64,000 bases of DNA, taken from positions 62,001 to 126,000 of the forward strand of contig JACKQL020000068.1 in assembly GCA_018296165.2 (NCBI GenBank), read 5' to 3'. Positions 22,578 through 32,673 of this stretch are shown here, in pieces. This stretch comes from Termitomyces sp. T153 (Eukaryota; Basidiomycota; Agaricomycetes; Agaricales; Lyophyllaceae). The notes under the pieces were generated by a model, which worked only from the letters and a program-made list of their open reading frames with translations, had not been told where the DNA came from and made no database searches. Position 1 is the stretch's first letter, and every line of letters begins with the position of its first letter. Made by a program: the position numbers and the translations under genes.

Positions 22578-23102
22578 TTGAGGCACATGTCTTTCAGACA
22601 TGCCATGCCAACTTGCATTGTAGAACTAGAGAAAGGTGCACTGGTGTACCTTTCAACAAAGAACCTTAACCTTTCAAAAGGCAGAGGTAGGAAGCTCTGT
22701 CCAAAGTGGGTTGGGCCATACAGAATTTTGGAAGCCTATAGTAACACCTCCAATTATGTGTTAGAGCTGCTCATGGCACTCCAGAAACAAAGGATACATC
22801 CTAAGTTTCATGTGTTGCTGCTGCAACCATACAAGGTCAACAACAACATGCTGTTTCCCAACAGGGTAACACTAGAGCCTTATGACTTTGATGCTCCAGA
22901 CAATCAAGAGTGGTTCATTGATGACCTGTTAGGTCATTGTTGGGATGGGTCAAACCTGAAATCCAAGGTTTGTTGGAGTCTGGGGGACACCACTTGGGAG
23001 TCCCTCACCATCTGCAAGGACCTAGCAGCCCTTTACAGGTATCTGGAATTGCAGGGCATCTGGTGCCCTGCACAGTTGGCTAGACAGACTAAGTCAATTT
23101 AG
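22578..23102 (+). pseudogene. Family A integrase C-terminus and divergent chromodomain
   Basis: An open frame of 174 codons: a GPY-type segment (KWVGPYRILEAYSNTSNYV, HPKFHVLLLQPY) then WFIDDLLGHCWD and WSLGDTTWESL, a divergent chromodomain-like module, ending at TKSI and TAG. It marks the 3' end of the polyprotein. No LTR is recognised after it. Confidence 0.75.
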
Positions 23103-23105
23103 TCT

Positions 23106-25340
23106 AGAAGCTAGACAGGCCAGCATGCTGGCAGCTATCACATACTATGTCAGCCAAGTTCTTGTCTGAGTGCAAAGTTCAACTGCTCTTCATCTTCTAC
23201 TATATTGTTGGTGCAACATGCCAACCAGGACAGAGAGGACTCCTTGCCCAATGGGCAAGAAAAAGGCAAGACCAGGCAAGATGGATGTGAGTCTGCCAGA
23301 ATATTTGTTGAGCTCTGTCCAGAGCTTAAAAGAGGGGAGGACCAGGAAGTAGTTCACTCCTGGGGTTTGGTGGCTTTGCTGCATTGGCAGGAGGCTTGGT
23401 GCCTGAAGATGTAATGCCCCCAGCAATGAAAGTAGCAGCTCTAGTCCCAAGGAAAACAAGGCCCATAGATGGAGGACCCATGGCAGTGCCAGAAGATGTG
23501 GCTCTGCCCAGCTATCCAGTGGTAATGCAGTAGTTGCCAGCTCAGGGATATGGTGCACCTCTGCAGCATAGTGGTATGAGAAGAGGACATAGGGGACCTC
23601 AGGTGCTTTCACCAATGAACTTTGGATACTCTGTGGGCCCACAGCTAGTGTAGTCCCAGGAATTACAACAGTGCATGGTGCCACAATACAATGTGGCTCC
23701 ACTGCTAGTGGCTGGCCCCAGCTATACAACAGGCATAGCAGGTCAACAACAACCTTCTACTATATCAACACAAGTAAGGATTTTGGTCCCTGAATCCTCT
23801 CCATCAGAGACAATAGAGGTGGAAGATAATGGCCCAGAGTCAATCATGGCTCTGATGCAGTCCTTGGCCCCTCTCCAGCAATCATACCTACTATTGCCCA
23901 CTGTGGTGCATTCATTGAACACCCCATCTTCAGCTTCAAGTGTGTCAGGGCATCCAGCAGCTGCCTTGACCAGTGAAGGAAAAGAAAAGATGACTGCAAT
24001 GTTGCCACCTGCACTGGCACAGGGGAGCAGCACTCCCTTGTTGATTGCCTAGAAGATGGTTGAGCAACACTTCTCCACAAAGGAGAAGGGCAAGGGCAAA
24101 GCAAAAGGGCCTGAGCCCTCTATTGCCATGGATGAGCAAATTGCTCACCTTCTCCAGCAGCTCCATGAGGCCAGAGTACCAGAGAACATCAGGGCTGATG
24201 TCCTCAATAACCCAGTGATGCAGTTAGCACTGGCTCAAGTTCTGAATGAATTTGAAACTGTTTGAAACCAAAGGGACTAGGCCTAGTCAGACCTCTTTCA
24301 CTCAGCCTTGAAGAAGGGGAAGTGGGTAGTGTCCCTTCCTCAACTACCAGAAGTAAAGAAGGCTCATATGGAGCTTTCCGTATTGAAGAATCCTTGACTC
24401 AGAGGGCACTGCTTGTGCCCTATGATGATGATGTGCCCACTAGTGATGACAAGAGGATGGACAAGCATCCTGACTTCAAGGCATCTCTGTCCATTGCTGG
24501 ACTATCAACATCAGTGGCAGCCAAAGCTGGGCTGCCAAAACTAGCAGTGGCCAAGGCTAGACCATCAGGGTCCACAACAGCAAAGGCAGGACCATCAAGG
24601 TCCACAACAGCAAAGGCTGGCTCTGCAAAGCCAGTAGTGGCAGCCAACCCTGTGGTTGTTGCCACCCTGATTGCTTTTCCTGCAAATGTGCTGCAGGGAT
24701 CAGAGGCAGGAATGATTGAGGTCCTTGAAACAAGGACCTATGATATTCCTACTGGCCTGCTCCACAAATACTTTCTACCAGTGCATTTGGACCCCTATAA
24801 CAAAGAACTCTTGGTCACCTCTTGGTCACCCAAGTACAAGCACTGTACTCATGTGTGGCCATTAGTGCCTCATTACACATAGACTGCTGCTTGGTCTTTG
24901 GATATGAATTGGGTCAGGCACTTGCCCTGACTACACTGCATGCATGAATGGCCTATATGAGGCTGTTTGCTATGGTGGCTGCTCAACCTCATCTCTACCA
25001 GGATGCAGTTGACAACTACCATGCTCATGTAGGGAAGTTTACTGCTTTCACCCCCTACACCTTTAGTCTGCATAGGTTGCAAGTACTGCCTATACAAGTT
25101 AATAAGCTCAGTGGAATGGAGGTGATACATCACCTCCTGGCAAACTGCATGCCTCCCACATGGATAAATCATGTGTATTCCTTCAGCTCTATGGGTGCTA
25201 TCCCCAACTCTTCAGCTGTCTTGATATGGGGCAGGCTATGGATGTATCAGGAGAGGGCACTCTGGTTACATCTCAAACTGCTGGACAAGCAGCTCTTCTT
25301 GTTCCAATGCTGAGAGGTAGTGCACCTCCAGCCCTTGAGG
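23106..25340 (+). pseudogene. Repeat-associated open frames of unknown function
   Basis: I do not recognise the product. Plus-strand frames read PTRTERTPCPMGKKKARPGK at 23220, a Pro/Ser/Gly-rich stretch to about 24050, a lysine-rich linker with PENIRADVLNNPVMQLALAQ at about 24180-24240, and then a 206-codon frame 24262-24882. That frame has acidic (YDDDVPTSDDK) and Ala/Lys/Ser repeat segments and ends with a better-ordered region (YDIPTGLLHKYFLPVHLDPY). CpG loss and stops match the neighbouring retroelements, so a retroelement ORF or captured gene fragment is likely. Composition suggests a disordered gag-like protein, but this is inference. Confidence 0.4.
24553..24628 (+). repeat. Short in-frame tandem repeat
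   Basis: A 36-bp unit (AGGACCATCA..GGTCCACAACAGCAAAGGC) is repeated about twice with small changes. It encodes repeated STTAKAGPSR-type peptides. Confidence 0.6.
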
Positions 25341-26966
25341 ACAGTAATGGGCAAGGTGGCCTGACTTTCCACAGCATCAACACAGCAGGGGGGTGGAGGA
25401 TTGCTGGTGAGAAGCATCTATGTCCATCAGGCCTCCTGGCAGCAGGAAACATGTTGGGGCTGAAAGGGTTGCACCTACTTGAGGACCAACTAGAGCATGC
25501 AGAGGCCAGGAGAGTGTGGAAGGGGGGACTGGGGGTGAACCCACCATGAGAAAAAGGAGCAATCAAGGATTGCATCCACTGCAGCTCATATTGCAGTTCC
25601 ATCAGCTGCCACTGTTCATGTGCCACTTTGTACCATGTCTCAACATGCTCATTGACTCTGTGCTCCATGCCTCTTTGTGCTGTGCCATGTTCAATTATGC
25701 TTGCATTGACTGATCCACTGTCATAGGTGTGCAATGAATTTTCTCCATCTGGGTCTGGTTAACTGCCAGTAACTCCTGTACTCTGGCATTCAACTGTGCT
25801 ACTTTGTCATTGTAATACTGGGACTGTATTTCTAGCATACTTTGAAAGTTGACCTGTTTCTTTCCAAGCACTATATCTCAGAGGGACATGTGTCCATTTT
25901 CCTCTGTATTGGTGTACTATCTGGCCACATAATTCTGCCATACTGTACTATGATGCATCCTAGCTTCAAGTCCTCTTCTTTGGCTAGACATTCCCCTACT
26001 ATGTTATCTGGTCCCTTGCAGTAAAAACAATTTTGTGCAGCCACTGTACTTATACTGTCATTAACTACATACCATGCTTCACTTCTAGGTAGCATAGTTG
26101 CTGTCCTTGCTGCTAATAGACTGGTGATTTTGCTCATCTCTGCTTGAATCTGTCTCTCAAAGCATTCCTGCCTTCATCAGAGTTTAATTTCTCTGAGGTT
26201 AGGGTTACTTTGTTGAATTCTTTCTTCACTATGTCTATGAACTGCATGTTTGGGTTGATAGCAATGGCTGGACCCACTGAGGACTATATGAATACTCCAT
26301 TCATTGCACTGGTATGAGATACTGCTATGTGCTCCATGGCTTCCATGAATTCCATTACAGGGTACTGATCAGTGGCATGCCTTCTGGCTAACACTACATG
26401 TCCTTCTGGTGTCATGGCCCAAATGTGTAACTGGCTCTTTACTTCTGCAATAAAGGCTTTGTCAAAGCAGCTGAAGAAAATCTTCACCATCTCTCTGTCT
26501 GTTTCTGCAGGGTGCTCTGTGTCATTTGTGAGCTTTACATGATGTACTCAGAACTCTCTTATCCAAGTCTTCTAATTGTATCAAGTCTGATATCTCAGTA
26601 TTTCTCTTCTTAGCAGTGGCATTTTCAAGGACTTTGATAGATCCTTCATTAACATATACTAATTTGCTGTAGCTCTTCATTATAGCCTTTTTAAAGGTTT
26701 CATAGTCTGTAGCATCCTTGTATCTACACATGCCATCCACTGTTCTTCTGTTTCTGCATACACATAATGACATAAAGCCTCTTTACATGTTTTTTCATTA
26801 GTGATACCATGCTCCTGAACAATGCTTCCATTTGCCTGATAAAGTATGGTAACTTGCTTGGAGAATCTCTTTCAACATTGAGTGCCTCTCTGGAATTAGG
26901 GAGAGGTATTTTTCTGCACCAAGTCTTGCAGAAAGCCTGTGCTAAGTCAATGTCTTGGCCAGACAT
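25273..26966 (-). pseudogene. Gag-like protein with CCHC zinc knuckle (family D element)
   Basis: Reads on the minus strand from MSGQDIDLAQAFCKTW through the segments NSREALNVERDSPSKLPYF, YETFKKAIMKSYSKLVYVNE, EISDLIQLEDLD and MVKIFFSCFDKAFIAEVKSQ. It then runs to a zinc knuckle CFYCKGPDNIVGEC (the central His of CX2CX4HX4C is replaced) near 26030-25990. Frame shifts and stops break it. It begins about 260 bp downstream of the family D LTR on the same strand, the usual place for gag. No pol follows, because the plus-strand frames at 23-25 kb abut it. Confidence 0.75.
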
Positions 26967-27225
26967 AGTTCTTGTTTGTGAATGGGTTCTAATACAAGTG
27001 GGAGGTAGAACTCACAAAGAAGGGAGAAGAGGTATTAGATTCACTCTGCCCTGGAGAGCAGAAGTGATGTGTCTAGGGTTTGGTGCCTGTAGTGTCTTAC
27101 AAGATGATCCACCTGCCAGTGTTTTTTGGGAGGTAATAGGACTAATAAAGTTCTATGAGTGCATGTAAATGCTTTTCTGATTCAAGGAAAATTACCAAAG
27201 TCAAGACTGAAGTTTCCCCTTATAA

Positions 27226-28028
27226 TGATGAACCTCCTGGTTTTTGTATGCCAATACAAAGAGTAGTAGACAATAGTTACTAGAGTTGTTACATCACTAA
27301 TATCAACCTAGATGGGATGGGCTCCTTCTGTCTCTCTGAGCTTGCACAAGGCAACTGCTGATTCTGGGTTTGGGGAAAGGGTATTAAGAAATAACATGCT
27401 TTGCTTCAAGTCAGGAAAATGCCAAATGAATAGAGTATATTCATATATGGCAATGGGGCTGGGACATGGTGTACAAGGTACAAAGTTTGGGGGGTTTTCT
27501 GGGTGAGCACACACAGCTACTTGGGGTGCCACACAGGCTAGGCCACACAGGTGAGATAGTCAGACAGACAGAAAAGTCACACAGGCAAAACAAGGAATCC
27601 TGGCAGAGAGACCTTAGTATAATAGCATAGCACCACATGGAAGTTCCAAATCACACAGGAAAGCTACCCAAACATGAACTCACTTGTCTTCAATTACATG
27701 CAGAAGAAAAGAAATGTGGGGTAGTCAAAACTTGTGTTTGTTACACTATGATATGGACTATATATGAGACTAAGCTAGTATGTCAAAGTACATGATATAC
27801 ACTCAGCAATCCAGCTATCATAGGGTATAGGATACTAAGTGTCTGGACTGCTGGGCAAAGGGTATTAAGCTCTGTCCATATAGTCTTTTGTCTGAATAAA
27901 TCTATTCTGGGCTAAAGGTTTCCAATTCCAAGGTTCTATGCATTCCTATTGGGGTGTCCCTAGGTCCTAGGTCATTTCCTGAGACTCCAGCCCTGGTATC
28001 TGAATGACCTGGTGGTCAGATTGTCACA
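27226..28028 (-). repeat. Family D LTR (about 803 bp)
   Basis: TG..CA limits are set by comparison. The left boundary (TGATGAACCT) coincides exactly with the boundary of a second, truncated copy at 57699, where it adjoins unrelated gypsy sequence. The right end is TTGTCACA, giving TGTGACAATC as the minus-strand start. The right limit is less certain because the second copy stops at 58075. Lies upstream of the minus-strand gag. Confidence 0.65.
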
Positions 28029-28527
28029 CCACAACTGGCTGGACAATGTTCCAGTCTCCACTGCTTATATGGAAAGCTTATTTCCTGTAATCCAATAGCT
28101 TTCAGCCTAAGCTTTGACATTTTAGTTTGAAATTCTAGAAAGCCCTGAGGTTAGGTGAGCTGTGCCTGATTCCACAATACCCCCTTTGTCCAATCATGGA
28201 CAATGTGCATCCCCAAAGGTCTCTGATCTGGTGGGAACAAATCCCTCTGAAGTCATTCTCCATTTCTGCCCTGTACTGCTGGCATATGCTCCTCAATACT
28301 CTCTCCACATCCTTCAGTAGTATAGCCCATAATTTCTATCCAGCTGTTAATTACACAGCTCCATTCAATGCAGGAATATTTGAATACCACCCCTATCCCT
28401 GGCATGCATGCATTGTTGTTACTATGATTGGGATTATGGTATTTCATATCTGTTCTCATAGCTGGTAACAAGTTCAATGATATAGTATTAATTGCAAAAT
28501 AAATGCATGAATGGTTATATAGAATAT
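28029..28527 (-). other. CpG-poor repeat DNA between LTR D and the copia fragment
   Basis: A minus-strand frame of 74 codons (28253-28477, containing YHNPNHSNNNACMPGIGVVF) is not recognised. It has the same decayed composition as the flanking retroelements. No splice or RNA signal seen. Confidence 0.35.
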
Positions 28528-29950
28528 CATTGGGCAGCAGACTGAGCTGTCAATGTCTCCTGAGCTTCCAAGATAGCATGTGTAGGGCATAGGGTGTGAG
28601 TGTATTGTTCCAGTGCAATTGGAATTGGTAAGTCATCAGGGTTTATGGGTCTAGTGGTTGCTGGCTCTCTGTTGTCCACCAGGTGTAAGGGGCTGTCAGT
28701 TGCCCTGATTTGAGGGGCAATTTGCTGCCAAATGGGCAGGATTGAGCTCACCAGGGGGTTTGGAGGGGTTGGCATGGGGTTCTCCAAGCTCTACTCATCA
28801 GATATTTGGACAGTGCTGTGGCCTGAGCCTTATTCAAAATTCACATTGTGGCTGGTGATGATGAGGCAGTGTGTTTTGTCATACATGTGGTAACCATGGC
28901 TTGAATACCCAACCAGTACATATGTTACTGACCTATGATCAAGTTTTGATCTGATCAATTCTTTGGGAACCCTGGCATAGCCAACACAGCCAAATGGATG
29001 TAAGTGGATCTTGCTTCTTCCCCATCTACCTTTCCTCTGGTTCAGTATCAGGTTGGTGCAACAAGGGCAACAGGTTGCAAGTGTAGATGATGGTGGTGGC
29101 AGCCTCACCCCACAGGCTTTGTGGGAGGCTGCTTTCTGCAAGGAGGCATCTAATACTGTTGAAGATGGTCTGAATTGGGTGCTCAACAACCCCATTCCGA
29201 GAGTGGGCATATGGTACAACAGGTTTCATTACTATGCCCATCTCCTGACAGTATGCATGCCACAGTTGGTTAACCCACTCCCTCCCATCATCATCTTGGA
29301 TGGTCCTGAGTTTATTTCCTATCTGTCATTCTGTCTGCCTTGGTGACATACAATTTCAGGGCCACAAGGGTGGTCTTGCTGGCTTTATTTGCCAGGTATG
29401 CAGCCTGCAGCTGAGACAATCCAGCATCAGTAAACATCATAAGGTACAATGTGCTGCCCAATGACATCACTGATGCTGGTCCCCAGAGATTGATTTACAC
29501 CTTCTTCCTGGGCATCTGGATGTCCTCAGAGGTTTAGTTGTAGGGTTGTGTGGTGTGCTTTCCATAGATACAATCCTTGCACATGCTGGGTATATTGGAA
29601 TTTCCCTAAATATGGAGTTCATTGACCATCTGCTTAGCATCTAGCTTCCAGATTGCTTGGACACTAGCATGTCCAAAATGTTGGTGCCAAACATCAAGCA
29701 GAGCTGGTTTGTTGAGTGATGTTGTGACAAGAGCCTTGGTGGGCATGGCTCCAGCATCTGACAGGGTCTTGTTACTCATCAGTTTTAATGTGGGGGTCAG
29801 GCTTGAGACAGGGGTGAGATCTAACAGGTACATCTGATTCTTCTTTTTTCTGATCATGAAAGTCCTTCCGTTAAGGTCTACAAAGCTGGCCCATCCTCCC
29901 TTGAACACCATGGAGAATTAAAGCTTCAGGAGCAAGTCAGCTCCAGAAAT
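28528..29950 (-). pseudogene. Ty1/copia fragment: GAG-pre-integrase and integrase
   Basis: On the minus strand: a gag-protease tail and pre-integrase domain (VWHQHFGHASVQAIWKLDAK), integrase core (HSRNGVVEHPIQTIFNSIRC, LLAESSLPQSLWGEAATTII, HLHPFGCVGYARVPKELI, VLVGYSSHGYHMYDKTHCLI), then a Pro-rich linker toward RT. No RT remains. Stops and frameshifts are present. The CpG-poor composition ends abruptly at about 29960, the border with unique DNA. Confidence 0.85.
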
Positions 29951-29959
29951 AGCTGGCAT

Positions 29960-32673
29960 TCTCACCGTACTCAAAAAACTCCCACCAAGGTAGCTCTGCC
30001 AAGGTACTAGTCCAGGCATTAGGTAATACAGGATTCAAGCTAGTTTCAAAAGCGGATACTGAGTGTAGTGGGTATCCGGATCATTTGTGTAGGATTTTGT
30101 CAAAGCGAGCATGCAGAAGCGAAGACAGATATGATGACATGAGTTATATCGAGAGTAGTGTGGTCTAATTTACATGACCAAATGGGTAAGTTAGAAGGTT
30201 ATGTCAGGGAGGAGTGGTCACCACATAATCTCTCTGAAGATTCAAAGGTTGTTTGCGGAGTACATCAAGCGCGACCACAAGCGCGACCAGCGGCCTTACG
30301 CGAGTTACGGTAAGCACAGAACACGAAATCGGATGAACGCTCCGCGAGTTGTGGCCAAGAATTATCTTGTGATGGTGGAACCACGTGCCGCACGCTCATA
30401 CTATTGACTTTCATCAGCGATGAAAGACAATGTACGGATCATATTTGGAACTCCTATTATTTGCCAGCATCTCTAAGCTTCGTGTGAAGAACAAAGGTCC
30501 ATGATCGCAAACGATGTCAATTTGAAGGACGACGCGGGTGACAGCAGCTCGCGAGGATGGTGAAGAGTACTTTTTCAACTGGTCTTTCTGGAAACCGTGT
30601 ATGTTTCCATAGCGTCCGTCTGATCTCAGCATACCAACGTTCGGCTCGACCTGAGATGATAGTACTTCAGCTGGCCTTGTACTCAAGTTCCTCTTTCCCT
30701 CTTTTCACCGACCCTAATCTATACCCATCTTTGTCACGCAGCCACCACTAGTAGTTGGTACCTTGGCTCTCCCACAGTTCTCCTCCCACGTCTTCTCTTC
30801 TTTGTCTTTAGCTGTCCGCTCTCGCATGGTCGGCTGATCTTGTGGCTGGAATACTCGCTTCCTCGTGTACTGAAACCCCTCAATGGCCGGTCCAATGTAT
30901 GCGCCATCGCTATGGCTTGCAGACGGAGATAACATTCACGACGAGTCCTAGCTGTTCGGTACGGAGTCAGGATACGGCGCCTTTAACAAACAGGATACAA
31001 TATACTTGGATTGGTGGTTGCAGGAAGAGTAGAACTGGTTGAGCTTGGACTGGGCAGTGAGGTAAAAATGGACTAGATCCGTGTAGGATGCTAGTGATGG
31101 GCTGTGCAGCACGATGAAGGTGAAACGAGTAAATATATTGCTTTTCATCCATTTCACCTCTTGGAATTCAGACTTTACTTCCTTCGACCTCCTCCTTTTC
31201 ACAAGTTTATAAGAATGTCCACTTCTCGATGACGTGTGTTTAACCATCTTCTTACTTGTGATAGACCTTGTAAGTTTGTCACCAGTCTCTATCCATGAAA
31301 TCGTTATATACGGACCTCCCCGACGATGGGTGGTCGTCTCGTATCCCTTTCGCCTTGCAATTTACGTGGGAGAAGGCTCTGGGCCCCGTCTCCTTACATT
31401 CCTTCGTCCTCTGCTCCTTTGCACATATGCCGCACGTGAAAATTTGCAGGAATTAGCCTGTATTTTTGCCAGACAAATCACATGAGTTACTAAAAATCTT
31501 GCTAAGAGCAGGCAAGCGAAGACGTACCTCGAGACAGATCCCCAACATAGTATTCGCAAACACCTCAATCCTTCTTTGGCACACATGACATCGTATCCCT
31601 CTTCGTAACGCAAAAGCGCAAGGCTTGCCGGACACATGGGGATATCGTGTATACATGCAGACCAGCATCCTGTCAGAATAATATTGAGGGCTGGATTGAG
31701 GCATGGGACCCTGGTCGTTCTGTCGATGATCAATCTTCGTGTGAAGGGAATTATGGCAGGTGGATACTCAAATTGAACGCACTAAGCCTCAAGCCGAACA
31801 AGGAGCTGGATCTTGTCAAAAATCACGGACAACCTTGTGATAGGCATGCAGAAGGATGGTAGAGAGTAAGGATGACATATCTTAACGTTTCTCAGGGTGT
31901 CGAGATCATAATAAATCATCCGTACATGGAACCAGACTGTTGAAGCCTAGTGCAATCGAGATATCGTATCCAGCATTCTGAGAACAAATTGAAATTTACT
32001 GAGACAACTGCCGCGGAGGTTGATGTTACAACGGAAGCTTAACGAGAGGTCTGTAATCGATAAAAGACAATTACATGCCGGAATTTGACAGAGGATCGGG
32101 AGAGACGATATCGGAGGAAGTTTGGAGGACTCATACTTCACATACCTGATGGTAGAATACTGTGCTGAAGATTTCCGGTCAACTTCAAGTCTGGCGGTGT
32201 GAGTAGACTGTAGTCAACACTTCTGCATCCTACGCTCGTCGTCACTACTACGATCTCAATCCATTCCTCATCACACGCTCATAGGTCAAGATTGGAGCGG
32301 TTTCGATGAACCTTTACCACGAGAGGTTTGGAGATGCATGATCGTGACAAAGATATTCGCTGTTTACAACCTATAGGTCAGAGCTGCTTGGGATCACCAT
32401 CACTTCAAGGCCGAGGTGCTTCTTTTGTCTGCTGTTGCAGGATAACTCGGTTTAAATGAGAGACTGCCGCAGAACTTGATTCTCCAGGTTACAAGTATGG
32501 GCCGAGCCAAAGCCGTAGCGGGGCCGTCATCTCTGGCCAGGCACATCGTTAAGTACAACAAACTCCGAGTTACAGAGAAACCTAGTGATAACTGATAATG
32601 ATAAGATATTCCAGGATTTTCTGAAGAAGCGAGACACGATAGCTATGATAACCCAATAACATGTAGAATCCCT
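29960..32673. other. Largely unique intergenic region, no gene supported
   Basis: CpG is normal again. Minus-strand frames at 30414-30686, 30714-30935 and 31362-31733 have no domain I recognise and no convincing splice joins. 31362-31733 has a hydrophobic stretch (YVFACLLLARFLVTHVICLA) and several cysteines, but nothing else to support it. Lineage-specific small genes could be missed here. Confidence 0.35.

Larger units (their letters stand above)
13755..23105 (+). mobile_element. Ty3/gypsy chromovirus, family A copy 1, interrupted by three solo LTRs
   Basis: A plus-strand element with leader, gag, zinc knuckle, aspartic protease, RT, RNase H, integrase and divergent chromodomain in the usual gypsy order. 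It is about 6.4 kb once the three insertions at 16927-17872, 17896-19039 and 19793-20634 are discounted. It starts with the same LTR-like sequence that opens two other copies (58076, 62621). No matching 3' LTR follows the chromodomain, so the 3' end is lost or the terminus is misjudged. Stops at former CGA/CAA codons are common and CpG is almost absent. Confidence 0.85.

Noticed and set aside
23190..23729. A 179-codon minus-strand ORF rich in Leu/His
   Set aside because: It is opposite to the plus-strand repeat ORF, starts with a non-ATG codon and has no motifs; long shadows are expected in CpG-poor DNA with few stops.
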